From: Phascolarctos cinereus
Taxonomy: Eukaryota > Chordata > Mammalia > Diprotodontia > Phascolarctidae
Assembly: GCF_002099425.1 (NCBI RefSeq)
Contig: NW_018344106.1
Span: forward strand, 912,501-976,500
Length of the DNA: 64,000 nt
Reading direction: 5' to 3'
Both the position numbers and the translations under genes were made by a program. Below the pieces are notes generated by a model. The model saw only the letters and a list, made by a program, of their open reading frames with translations, ran no database searches and was not told the origin of the DNA. Shown in pieces: positions 1 through 11,125 of this stretch (positions within the stretch are counted from its first letter, which is position 1; every line of letters begins with the position of its first letter).

Positions 1-790
1 CTTAATTAAGTTCACTCTCCTGTTCTGGCCTGTGCCTTCTTACCCTATTCCGAGGTCTTTAACCTCTAAGCCTAACCTTGGACGACAACAAGGAGCAGAC
101 CCCAAGGGCTCTGGGTCCAAGCCTAGCTCCCCGATCCACTCTGCCCACCAGCACCCATCAATCTCTCCACAGAAGGTCTGGAGCAGAGACTCCCCGCTGC
201 CAGCCAGGCCTATCCAAATCTGGTCTCAAACCCCTCCCACCCCAACTCTAGCTCAGACCTTTCTCAGACTCCTCCCCATGCCAGTGGCTCCCACTAACCA
301 GCCCATTCCTGTGTTCAGCTTGCTGTCCCTCCCCCTACATTCCCCCAGCTGAAATCCCACCTACCCTTCAAGCACTAAGCACAGGCCTCCTCCTCCTTCA
401 GGTCACCCTGAAGAGGCCCTGTGCCCTTCCAAGCTCAGCGCCAACCCTGCCAGGGCCTCCCTCCCCAGTGGGACTTGGCCTTTATCCGGATAGAATGTCA
501 GTTCACTGAGGGCAGGCCCTGCTTCTCTGGAGGCTTTGGTCCCCAGATCTGAGTGTGGTGTTGCCTAGTGGCAAGCAAACAATTAACCAATGTTGTGATC
601 AGCTGGTGGATGGACCAAAGAGGCACACTGCCCAGCCCAGCACACACAGTAAATCCTGAGTTTGAATTCAGCTCTTGAGGATGAAAAATCTACAGATTAA
701 TGGTAAAATGAGGAGGGCGAGGTGATAAGGCTTCCAATGTCCCTTCTGACTCTAAAATCATATACTCATTTTACAGATGCAGAAACACCA
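1..790. other. TEKT1 intron, mostly unique sequence
   Basis: Lies within the TEKT1 gene, downstream of its first coding exon. No exon is recognisable. Around 690-790 there are short stretches like MIR ends (a TGTAAAATG-like stretch and an ATTTTACAGATG stretch), too decayed to assign. Confidence 0.4.
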
Positions 791-802
791 TCACCACCCT
801 CC

Positions 803-960
803 ATGGCTCTGCGCCTGGCTGATCCCCCCGCCAGGGCTCTGCACCTGGCTGACCCCACCATGGCTCTGCAACTGGATGACCCCCTCCATGGCTCTGCACC
901 TGGCTGACCCCCCCCAGGGCTCTGCACCTGGCTGACCCCCCCCAGGGCTCTGCACCTGGC
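803..960. repeat. 28-bp minisatellite, six copies
   Basis: The core GGCTCTGCACCTGGCTGA recurs at about 805, 835, 862, 890, 918 and 946, spaced 27-30 bases, separated by C-rich linkers. Lies inside the TEKT1 intron; the reading frames across it are by-products of the repeat. Confidence 0.85.
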
Positions 961-1241
961 TGAAGGTCACGCAGCGTCTCCCAGCAAAGCCAGGGCTTCG
1001 TACACCCAGTGGAAGATGCTTGGGGACCATCTTAATCAGCCTTGGATCCCCACACCCCACCATGACATGGTACAAGCAGGCCCTCCATGTTTGCAAAATG
1101 AGACATCTTCTCAACCTGCAGCAGGCCCATTGCTAAGTGATCCAGCTCACACCCTGTAGCCTTCCCCAGGCCTCCAGCTCCCCACGGCTTCTGGGCCCTC
1201 TGGTTCTCCCCAAAACTCCCTCCTTCCACCCTCTAACCCCG

Positions 1242-1540
1242 TGGTCCCTGGACTTCCAACAATCCCAACCCTCCTCAGCACTCCAGTCCTATGGCTCTCC
1301 AGCCCCCATCCTCCTGCTCCCCTGTCCCCGAGCCCCATGTCTCCCCAGCCTCCCTGCCCCCCAGCCCCCTTGCCCCCCAGCCCTATGGCCCCCAGCTTCC
1401 CTGCCCCCCCAGCTCCATGGCTCCTCAGCCTCCCAGCCCCCCAGCCCCGTGGCTCCCCAGCCTCCCAGCTCCCAGCCCCATGGCTCCCCAGCCTACCTGC
1501 CCTATGCCTCCCAGCCCTTCGGCTCAACTCATGGATCACC
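1242..1540. repeat. Degenerate C-rich minisatellite
   Basis: Imperfect repeats built from CCCCAG, CCATGGCTCC and CCTCCCAG words. Long open frames on both strands (proline/serine-rich one way, glycine/arginine-rich the other) come from the repeat and show no protein family. Confidence 0.65.
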
Positions 1541-1614
1541 TCTAACAATTTGAGTTAGATGGGCCACTAGAGATTACCTAGCCTAAGTCTCTCATTTTTC
1601 AAAGGAGGATCCTA

Positions 1615-3440
<1,826 letters not shown>

Positions 3441-3494
3441 CCTTTCTTGAAATGTGGCATGGACCCCAAAGACTTTGGCAGGTGCCTTCTTAAT

Positions 3495-3720
3495 TCACAT
3501 GGGAAAAAGGGAAGGGGGAAGGAGGGAAGGACAAAGGGAAGGGGGAAGGACAAAAAGAAGGGGGGAGGAGAAGGGAAGGGGGAAGGAGAGAAGAAAAAGG
3601 GAAGGGGGAAGGAGAAGGAAGAAAGGAAAAAGGAAGGAGGGAAGGAAAATGGGAAGGGGGAAGGACAAATAGAAGGGGGAAGGAGGAGGGAAGGGGGAAG
3701 GACAAAGGGAAGGGGGGAGA
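3495..3720. repeat. Purine-rich (GGGAAGGGGGAAGGA)n tract
   Basis: About 225 bases almost wholly A and G on the plus strand, with a loose 15-18 base period (GGGAAGGGGGAAGGACAAA). Capable of triplex or H-DNA in principle. Lysine/glycine-rich frames across it are not genes. Confidence 0.85.
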
Positions 3721-3870
3721 GCATTACCCGTTTGCCCCTGCAGATTCCCCCTTCCCCTTCAGCATTACCCGGTTGCCCCAGCAGACCTCCCTCCCCCCCA
3801 TTCCAGCAGCATTATCCGGTTGCCCCAGCAGATCTCCCCCTCCCCCTCAACATTACCCGGTTACCCCAGC
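3721..3870. repeat. Tandem repeat, 41-47 bp period, four copies
   Basis: CATTACCCGGTTGCCCCAGC-like units begin at about 3722, 3763, 3810 and 3851, each followed by a CT-rich linker. Three copies carry GTTGCC or GTTACC, which fit the left half of an RFX X-box (GTNRCC). Confidence 0.8.
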
Positions 3871-4110
3871 CTCACCCCGGCGCGCTGGAGAGCGGACTGT
3901 CAGGAGCTGCCCCCGGCCTCGGCAGCACCAGGTCTGCGATCTGCAAACACGCTGGTTCCCATGGCAGCCAGGAATGCGTCTCCCGGGCGACCCGACTGGG
4001 TTCCAGAGGAGGCGCCGCCAGGCCTTATTGCCTCCGCCCCCCCCACCGGGCCCGGGTTCGAGCGCGCGGCCCAAGCCTCAGCGACAGCCTCCCGCGCCGC
4101 CGTGGGGCAG
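3850..4110. promoter_or_regulatory. CpG-rich segment, likely TEKT1 promoter side
   Basis: Many CpG dinucleotides (GGCGCGC, CCGGGCGACCCG, GAGCGCGCGGCC) in a genome otherwise poor in CpG here. It lies about 2 kb upstream of the first TEKT1 coding exon and holds an X-box-like site. Promoter identity is inferred. Confidence 0.5.
3955..3968. promoter_or_regulatory. RFX X-box-like site
   Basis: GTTCCCATGGCAGC matches the palindromic X-box GTTGCCATGGCAAC at 12 of 14 positions. X-boxes bound by RFX factors drive ciliary genes and usually sit close to the start of transcription. Its position upstream of the divergent TEKT1 gene fits. Binding is inferred. Confidence 0.5.
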
Positions 4111-4496
4111 AGGGGGAAACTGAGGCAGGATGGGGGAAAGATGGGAAGGGACGGCAGGCCCCGGCTCAGGCACGTCCCTAGCCTCTCGGAGCCTCAGTTT
4201 ACCGGTCCGTAAATGTGGACGCGGCGGGGCTCTCACAGCCCGCCCTATTGGGCTGGAGTGAGGGCAGAATCCCTCAGCGAAGGGGACGGTGGTGAGCTCC
4301 CCGTCCCCAGAGGGCTCCCGACAGAGGCTAGAAGGCTCCGTGCTGCAGAAGGCGTCCTCTTCGGGGCTGGGGGAAATGGTCCGCAGACGTTTGCCGCTCC
4401 CGAGAACCTCAGTCTCCCCACCTGTCACCTGCGGGGATCGCCTGCTCAGACTCGAGCCTGGATCGGTCCGTTCCGGACCACCGACTCTTCTCCAAC

Positions 4497-4506
4497 AGCC
4501 AATCAG
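4497..4506 (+). promoter_or_regulatory. CCAAT box
   Basis: AGCCAATCAG matches the NF-Y type CCAAT consensus, about 310 bases upstream of the carrier ATG. Confidence 0.5.
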
Positions 4507-4541
4507 AAGCAGGTAATGAGCCAGGCGCCTGCCCCGCCCTC

Positions 4542-4568
4542 TGCTTATTAATTAATTAATTAATTAAG
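4542..4568. repeat. (ATTA)n microsatellite
   Basis: Short run of TTAA/ATTA units, sharply different in composition from the GC-rich promoter around it. Confidence 0.85.
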
Positions 4569-4610
4569 CCCCCTCAGCCCGGGGAAGTCTCTGGCCAGAG
4601 TGGGAGGGCG

Positions 4611-4790
4611 GAGGGGCGGGGCGGGGCAGGGGGTTGCCCAAGGGCGGGACCAAAGCCTAGAGCAGATGGAGGCTGAGGGGCGGGTCAGGAGACGACGTCC
4701 GCCCCTGGGGAGTGGAGCGGGGGCGGGGCCTGGAGGGGCGGGGTCATGAGGGGCGGGGCCAGGAGGGGTTGAGGCCGAGGGGGCGGGGAG
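4611..4790. promoter_or_regulatory. Cluster of GC (Sp1-type) boxes
   Basis: GGGGCGGGG-type cores at about 4613-4626, 4719-4729, 4735-4743, 4750-4760 and 4779-4788, the last ending 26 bases before the carrier ATG. Typical of a CpG-island promoter. Confidence 0.6.
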
Positions 4791-4815
4791 CACGCAGTTG
4801 AAGGGCTAAGCGACT

Positions 4816-4933
4816 ATGAGGCCCGAGGCTTTGAGGGGCCAAGGCCCCACCCGGCTCCGCCTGGGACTTGTCACAACCATCCCAGTGCCTGGGGGAGTCA
4901 AGGTCACGCACATGGGGAAGGCGATCCTGGCCG
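4816..4933 (+). pseudogene. Carrier exon 1
   Basis: Starts MRPEALRGQGPTRLRL, a basic N terminus with no match I recognise, then VKVTHMGKAILAG which aligns with human KLTHPGKAILAG. The ATG is chosen because it is in frame, just after the GC boxes, and gives a leader of about the human length. Donor GTAGTG at 4934, phase 1. Confidence 0.8.
4898..4906 (+). promoter_or_regulatory. ERR-type nuclear receptor element inside exon 1
   Basis: TCAAGGTCA is a full match to the estrogen-related receptor half-site. It falls in coding bases (Val-Lys-Val), so it may be chance. Further AGGTCA half-sites follow in intron 1 at 5051, 5078, 5165 and 5193. Confidence 0.3.
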
Positions 4934-4944
4934 GTAGTGGGGGT

Positions 4945-5215
4945 GTGGTCACACGGGGGTTGGGGGCCGCCGCTAGCTGCCGGTTACATGAGGGGAGTCA
5001 CAGTGGGGGAGGGGAGGGCATCCCGCGGATGGTCAGGTTCGGTAGGCGTCAGGTCACGTGGGGATCCCAGGACGCCTAGGTCATGTGGGGGGGTCACAGT
5101 GGGCCCCCCCATATAGGCGGACAGATTACTGAAGGGTCATGGTCACACATGGGGGATCATGTGGAGGTCACGGTCATTTACGCAAATGGGGGAGGTCATG
5201 GTCAATAACTCGGGT
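4945..5215. repeat. Degenerate GGTCA-bearing repeat in carrier intron 1
   Basis: Loose repetition of GGTCACNNGGGGG and GGTCATGTGG words, roughly 25-40 bases apart, some forming AGGTCA half-sites. The period is irregular. Confidence 0.5.
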
Positions 5216-5621
5216 GGTCTCCCGCGTGTCCCTCCCTCCACCCATCTCTGCCCACCTTGTCACCCCATACTCAGTACACTCCAGTGATGCCACCTCCTCC
5301 CCTTGGGCTGTCTCCGCCCCCATTCCCTTGCGCCCTTTCCCGGGTCTGGTTTCCCCAATAGATGGTGAGGGCCTGCCACAGAGCACAGCAGCAGCGCGTC
5401 CAGCAGGCGCCTAATCAGCGCCCAAGGGGGGGGGCCTCGCTCTACCGTTTGGTGAATTGTCAGCCCCCCAAAACACACACACACATTGGGCACCAGCCAG
5501 CACCCTTCCCTCCCCCTCCGATACCAAAGAGCTAAAAATGGGGGGAGGGAGTCAGCCCAACTGGTCAGTATGTTGGGAAAAGTCTGAAAACACATGGGGT
5601 GTGGAACACCTCCTCCCCCAG

Positions 5622-5900
5622 CGTGTATCTCTGTGTGTGTGTGACTGTGTGACTGTGTGACTGTATGTCTGTGTCTGAGTGTGTTCTGTGTATGTATACC
5701 TGTGTGAGGGTTTGTCAGTGCATTTGTGTGTGTGTGTGTGTGTGTGTATCTGTGTGACTGTATGTCTGTGGCTGAGCGTGGACTTGTGTGTATGTACCTG
5801 TGTGAGTGTGTCTGTGTGTTTGTGTGTGTGTATGTCTGGGTATATTCTGTGTATGTACTGTGTGAGTATGTATGTATGTGTGTATGTGACTGGGTGAGCG
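5622..5900. repeat. TG-rich complex microsatellite
   Basis: Alternating TGTGTG with interspersed ACTG, TCTG and TATG units. Long frames on both strands here (Cys/Val-rich and Thr/His-rich) are repeat artefacts. Confidence 0.9.
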
Positions 5901-6011
5901 CATGTCTGGTTGTCCCCCACTTCCCCATTGTCACCCATGCTGAGGGATCTTTCTCCTTCTAAGGCTGTCTTCATGGCACAGCGGGACTCCCCCACTCAGT
6001 GGGTGCCCGCT

Positions 6012-6165
6012 CTTTCCAGTTCTTTGTCACCATGAAAAAAAAAGTGCTACCAGATATATTTTGGTGTCTGTCAGGGACCTCTTTGGGATATAGGCCCGGT
6101 AATGGAGTGGATAGACATTTTAGTCACTTTATTTGCATAATTCCAAATTGCTTTCCAAAAGCCCA
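6012..6165 (-). mobile_element. LINE-1 ORF2-end fragment, reverse orientation
   Basis: The complement resembles the stretch of marsupial L1 from CAATTTGGAA to GCAAAGAACTGG seen in the better copies at 15.9 and 33.4 kb. Diverged. It ends about 150 bases before carrier exon 2. Confidence 0.6.
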
Positions 6166-6174
6166 TAGCATTTT

Positions 6175-6308
6175 TCTCTCTCTTGCCTTTTCTCTCCCTC
6201 CCTCCCTCTCCCCCTCTCTTTCTCTCTCTCTCTCCCCCTCACACTCTCCCTTCCTCTTCTCTTTTCTCTCTCCTCCCCCTCTCCCTATCCCTCCATCCCT
6301 CTCTCTTG
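6175..6308. repeat. CT-rich polypyrimidine stretch
   Basis: About 130 bases of CTCTCC/CCCTCT running directly into the acceptor of carrier exon 2; an unusually long pyrimidine tract. Confidence 0.8.
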
Positions 6309-6311
6309 CAG

Positions 6312-6418
6312 GCGGGATTGCTGGAGGCATCGAAGTCTGCATCAGCTTCCCCACAGAATACATCAAAACTAGCTGCAACTGGATGAGAGGACCAAGCATC
6401 CCCGGTACAGCAGTATCG
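6312..6418 (+). pseudogene. Carrier exon 2, one base short
   Basis: Reads GGIAGGIEVCISFPTEYIKT, carrying the first carrier motif, and then loses frame at about 6370: the bases that follow fit QLQLDER of the human protein in another frame. Length 107, where 108 is expected from the phases. Acceptor TTGCAG and donor GTGAGA are good. Confidence 0.85.
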
Positions 6419-6459
6419 GTGAGAGAATCTCAACCCTGCCCCCTCCCTTGGCCACAGCC

Positions 6460-6532
6460 CCTGGACAGCCTGCCCTCCCGGTGACCCCCCAACCCCTGGG
6501 CAGCCTGCCCTCCCCTGTGGTGACCCCCCCTG
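6460..6532. repeat. Two-copy C-rich tandem repeat in intron 2
   Basis: Two copies of a roughly 36-base unit containing CAGCCTGCCCTCCC and GTGACCCCCC. Confidence 0.6.
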
Positions 6533-6581
6533 GCAGTGTATCCCCCCTTGGTAACACTCCCTCCCCCCTGTTGTCTCACAG

Positions 6582-6681
6582 CTCACTGTGTGAAGCTGAC
6601 AATTCAGGAGCACGGCTTCCTGGGTCTCTACCGGGGCCTCAGCTCCCTGTTCTATGGCTCCATCCCCAAAACAGCAGTGAG
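6582..6681 (+). pseudogene. Carrier exon 3
   Basis: Encodes [19 protein letters not shown] then [14 protein letters not shown] in open frame, matching human [22 protein letters not shown]. 100 bases, enters in phase 1 and leaves in phase 2 with a GTGAGT donor. Confidence 0.88.
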
Positions 6682-6847
6682 GTGAGTGCCCGGGAGTCCC
6701 ACAAGGCAGCTGGAGGGTCAGTCCCTGTCCTGCCCATGCGCCCCCACACACACCTTAATTAGAGGGAGTGGGAGAATGGATTTCCTCCTCAGATGGACAT
6801 TCCCTGTCTAGACATTCCCTTGTGAAATGGTTCCGGAAGCTGAGACA

Positions 6848-7026
6848 GCCGGAGGCACTGGATTTGGAGTCAGAAAGAAGTGGGTTTAAATCCTGCCTCA
6901 GTCACTTCTTAGCTGGATTGCGGTCTACACCCTCTCAGCCCCAGTGTCTTCAGCTGTAAAATGGAAATAAAGCACCTCCTCCCCCGATTGTTGGGAGGAT
7001 AGCATGAGATGAAGTGTGAAAAGCCC
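6848..7026 (+). mobile_element. MIR/THER1-type SINE
   Basis: Reads in MIR order: CACTGGATTTGGAGTCAG, GGTTTAAATCCTGCCTCAG (B box region), CAGCTGTAAAATGGAAATAA and a GGATTAAATGAG-like end. Confidence 0.8.
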
Positions 7027-7506
7027 CGGCTAGCCTGCAAGGGCTTTCCCAGTCCAGTGTGGAGGGCTCCCAGGGCGCATTGGCCCTTTTTCCGGGTCAG
7101 AGGCCCAAAGAGATGGATTTCTGCTGAGGGCTGAGGGCCGGGTCAGCTTTTCTCCCAAGCTCTGTGTTGGCCCCGGCTCGGATTCAGTCAGAAGTCAGTC
7201 CCAGAATTCTAGAGTGATGTTGGGGCCGGCAGAGATCCCAGCCTCCCCACGTGCCCCAGCCAGAGCTGGATGAGAGGGCCCGTGGCCACCTCCTCCTGCT
7301 GAGGCAGCTCTCATGGCTGAGGTCACCCCCCCCAATCCTCGACACTGTTAGGCTGACAAGATCTTGTCCGTGGGAAGGAGACAAAGACCAGGCCTCGCCT
7401 GCCCCCTCCGGGGCCTGCTGGGTCCGGAGGGAGCCCTTCATTGGGTCAGCCACAGACGCGGAGACGGGCACAAGGGAGCCCCCTGATGGCACAGCGCTCT
7501 CTGCAG

Positions 7507-7645
7507 GTTTGGCATGTTTGAATTCCTGAGCAGCTATGTCAGAGATGCCGACGGCAAACTGAGCAATGCCAAGAGTTTCCTCTGCGGCCTTGCAGCGGGT
7601 GCCACCGAGGCCATTGTAGTCATCTGCCCTCTGGAAACCATAAAG
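7507..7645 (+). pseudogene. Carrier exon 4
   Basis: Encodes FGMFEFLSSYVRDADGKL, then SFLCGLAAGATEAIVV and ICPLETIK with the second carrier motif; open frame, 139 bases. Donor GTTGGT is weaker than the others. Confidence 0.88.
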
Positions 7646-7934
7646 GTTGGTGTGGCCGATCTGGGTGGGAAGGCCTCGACGGACGTGTCCGTGAAATGGG
7701 CACAAGTGGGAGCTGAGTGTGGCCCCAGAGTGGGGACCAGCCCCCCGGTTGCTGACTTTCAGGAGCTCAGCAGTCAGGAACGCTGGTTTTGGGTAGGTCT
7801 TGCAGCTGGACAGAGCCCAGGCCCAGGATTGAAGAGGAGGAGGGTGGGGAGCAGGATGGGACCCAGGGCCTAGCCTTCTTTAGAGTCCTCATGATTATGT
7901 GATCACTTACAGAGGCCAAGAGGAAAATGGGTGC

Positions 7935-8035
7935 TGCTGGTGGCTGGGGGAGGGCCAGGAGGGAGGGAGAGAATTGGGAACTCAAGATTGTTTCTAAAAT
8001 GAAGGCGAAAAATAATAAAATTTTTAAAAATCACA
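7935..8035 (+). mobile_element. Possible old LINE-1 3' tail
   Basis: GGGAGGGAGAGAATTGGGAA, CTCAAGATTG and a final AATAATAAAATTTTT resemble the L1 3' end seen clearly elsewhere. Short and diverged. Confidence 0.4.
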
Positions 8036-8204
8036 GAGCCCCCACAATGCCGTGGGGAGGTGGGCCAGCCACCCAGGCAGAACCGTGATTCTGAGGCAGT
8101 CCACTTGATGTCTATCCATGAGCCCAAGGGGAGAAAGCCTCATGATCAAAAGCAGGGAATGACTTGTTTGGGGGACACTGCCCTGGTCAGTGCCATCACA
8201 GAGT

Positions 8205-8380
8205 CCACACTCTCCTTCCTCTCCTCCCTCTTCCCCCTGTCGTTCACTCCCTCTCCCTTCCTCTCCTCCTTGTCTCCCTCTCTCCCCCCTCTTCCTTCTG
8301 CCCCTCTCTCTCTGGCTCTGCCTAGGTCTTTTTCTCTGCCAGCAATGCTTCTGTCTCTGCTCCCCCCTCCCCTCCCAGGT
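8205..8380. repeat. CT-rich low-complexity DNA
   Basis: TCTCCTCCCTCT-type pyrimidine stretch in carrier intron 4. Confidence 0.7.
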
Positions 8381-8737
8381 TGCTAGCAGCCTCTGGAGAG
8401 AGGACTTTGCCTTTGGTCACTTGCAGAGGTGGCGGGGCACATCCCTCCCGTTTGTCCAGGGCCCTGTGTCAGGCCAGGGATTCCTTAGCCGCCCCTTGCC
8501 TAGCGCCAGCCTGACATTCTTCAGCTCAGCAGGGAATGTCAGACTCAGCCTGGAAAGTTTAGATTTGACCCTCAAACAAAAACATCTCAGGAAGGAGAGT
8601 TTATCGTTTGCCAAATAAACAGGCATCCAGGACAGAGGCTGCCCCATTGGGCCTTGGTGCTGGAGGGAGGAGGCATAGGGCCACTGGCCACCTTGAGGCC
8701 AGTCACGGGGAGACCAACTTCCCTTGTGTATTTACAG

Positions 8738-8822
8738 GTGAAATTTATTCATGATCAGACATCCGGAAACATCTGATACCAAGGATTCATACGTGGAATT
8801 CGTGAGATTGTGCGGGAAGAAG
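8738..8822 (+). pseudogene. Carrier exon 5 with in-frame stop
   Basis: Reads VKFIHDQTSGNI, a TGA at 8774-8776, then YQGFIRGIREIVREE; human is VKFIHDQTSPNPKYRG and on. The stop falls where human has Lys; a CGA to TGA change at a CpG is one simple route. Splice sites and phase are intact. Confidence 0.85.
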
Positions 8823-9062
8823 GTACTTTGGGAGCCCCTGCTGAAGAGGGGCAGTCCTGACCATGTCATTCCCCTCTTTGCTTCTCCCTGGGCTCCTGGG
8901 CTGGACTGCAGAGACCCTGGCCCTGGGGGCTGGAACGGCCTTCAGCAGCCCCTCCCTGCCTATGGCAGCATCTTGGGAGCGTGTGTGTCTTGGGGAACGT
9001 TAGGGTAAAGGTGGGAAAAGAGGGGATGAAGAGCAGTGATGAGCAGCAGTGGCCCCTCGCAG

Positions 9063-9167
9063 GCTTGCTGGGGATCTTTCGGGGCCTCACAGCCACTGTC
9101 ATCAAGCAGGCATCTAACCAGGCCATCCGCTTCTACACAATGACCTCCTTCTGCAACTGGTACCAAG
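9063..9167 (+). pseudogene. Carrier exon 6
   Basis: Encodes LLGIFRGLTATVIKQASNQ then AIRFYTMTSFCNWYQ, open, matching human GLTATVLKQGSNQAIRFFVMTS. 105 bases, GTAATG donor. Confidence 0.88.
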
Positions 9168-10318
9168 GTAATGAGTGTGTCCTGGCCCTTGGGGCACACA
9201 GCTCGCGCCAGGGGAGAGGCCCCAGGTTCACGGCCTGGCATAGGACCTGCATCCTCACCTTTCTCAGGGCAGGGATTGCCAAGGATACTGATGCTGTGGT
9301 AGATGAAATCAATGGCCCCGCGTCCTCCCCAGCCCTAACCCCAGACCTCTTTCTGTCATTGGCACCAGTCTCTGCCAGCCTCCAAGTGTGATGAGGCCCT
9401 CACTGCTACCTGACACCTCTGTCCTGGCTCCTGAAGGATCCTCTGCCACTCTCCCCACATCTTCCCCTCCCTCCTCCTCAGCACTGCCCTCCAGGGCAGA
9501 CGGTCAGGGCTAGCCCTCCCTCCTCTCCTCCCTACAAAGAGATGCATTTTCTGACTAGCTCCCCTTCTTCCCCTTCTGCCCGCTTTAGGGGCCCCCCCAC
9601 CTTCTTCTAGCTCCTCTGTTTGTCTTTGACCACTCCCACCCCCACTGTCCAGGCCTTCTCATGTCCACTCTTGGCTGGATGCTAAGATCTGTAGGCTCCC
9701 AATCTGAGGTCCTCAGGTACCCCCCAGAAGGGGTCAGGGATGGATTTCAGGGGGTCTGAGAACTTAGATTGGAAAAACATTTGGATAACAGTATTTTCAC
9801 ATGACTGGTTTCCTTTGTAACCCTAAATGCATGTTTCATTTCCTCCATATAATGCCCCGATTCTGAGAAGGGACATCTGAAGGTCTCCCTAGACTTGTGT
9901 ATGATGGAGGGCAGTCTCAAAGGAGCCCCTCCAGTACCCAGCTCCTGGCCTTGGGCCCGTCATGGCTCAGACCATTTTTCTCTCTGTTGCGAGCAGTCCA
10001 GGAGCCCTGGTCTCTGAAATCAGACTGAGACACCTCAGAAGGGCTCAGCAGCTCCCTCGGCCACCAGTCTTGGCCTTGGCTGAGATGAGAAAGCCAGCTG
10101 GGGTCCCCCCCAAGGCCAGAGAGCTAGGGGCCCCGTGCTGGGCAGATTCAGAGACTAGAAAAGCAGGAAGCCCAGTGAGAGGCTCTGCCTCCCTGAAGGG
10201 AGCTGACCTTCTGCCGGGGGAGAGAAGGCGCCTTTGGTCTGGGGCGAGGTGGCAAGGTTAGTGGCCTGGCTGCCAGTGTCTCCAGCAGTCTAACACTGAG
10301 CCTGAGTTTCTCCATCAG
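9168..10318. other. Carrier intron 6
   Basis: No exon, RNA gene or clear repeat recognised in these 1.15 kb. Confidence 0.4.
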
Positions 10319-10434
10319 GTGACAATCCAAAGAAAAAGATAAATCCTTTCGTTACCGCCACTTTCGGAATAGCTGCAGGAGCCGCTAGTGTCTTCGGCAA
10401 CAACCCAATCGATGTGGTGAAAACAAGGATGCAG
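10319..10434 (+). pseudogene. Carrier exon 7
   Basis: Encodes DNPKKKINPFVTATFGIA then AGAASVFGNNPIDVVKTRMQ with the third carrier motif. Open, 116 bases, ends in phase 0 with GTAAAC. Confidence 0.9.
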
Positions 10435-10867
10435 GTAAACACAAAGCCCAGACTTTGCCCCATCTGCAAAGAAGGTGAATAAAGACAAAAGGGGCCCGCC
10501 CCTCCCCTGTTCTTTGCTGGGGTTTCTTCCCCTTCATTCCTCAAAACCCTTCTTATTCTGTGCCCCTTAAAGGAATGAGGGATGAAAGGCACTGCTACCA
10601 GAGGCAGTGAGGAGAAAGGCTGCCTCTAGATGCTTAGGAAGTCTGCCTTGCTGGGGGAGGGGTCATACTAAGAATCCCTGGGGAGCCCTCTTGAGCTCAG
10701 GGATTCAGAGCTGCAGTGGTGTCTGCATGCAGTCTGGCCCCAAAGAGAGGGAGCCCCCTGGGCAGGGGAGCCAGGCTGTTAAAGGAGGGGTAAATTGGTC
10801 CAGATCAGAGAAATGGTGCAGGCCAGAGCTCCTGCCTTGGGTGAGTTGGGGAGAGCCACTTAGAGAG

Positions 10868-11078
10868 AGATGGATGAATGGATGGACAGAGATAGATACA
10901 TGGATGGATGGATACATAGATATGTAGAAATATAGATGAATGGATAGACGGATGGATGGATACATAGATGGATGACTAGTTACATAGATGAGTACATAGA
11001 TGACTGGATGGACAGATAGATGGACAAATGGATGGGTGGATGGATAGATACATAGATGGGCAGATATATGGATGGATG

Positions 11079-11125
<47 letters not shown>

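Larger units (their letters stand above)
4190..4815. promoter_or_regulatory. CpG island / promoter of the citrate-carrier-like gene
   Basis: CpG- and GC-rich DNA running up to the carrier start codon, with no TATA box at the expected place, a CCAAT box at 4497-4506 and GC boxes from 4611 to 4790. Together with 3850-4110 it could serve as a divergent promoter for TEKT1 and the carrier. Confidence 0.55.

Noticed and set aside
803-960. Regularly spaced repeats considered as a CRISPR array
   Set aside because: Head-to-tail minisatellite without unique spacers, in animal DNA.
3447-4181. 244-codon plus-strand frame, Lys/Gly/Glu-rich start
   Set aside because: Spans the purine tract, minisatellite and CpG promoter; product of low complexity and GC content.
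5260-5995. Thr/His-rich frames of 147 and 224 codons, minus strand
   Set aside because: Translate the TG microsatellite.
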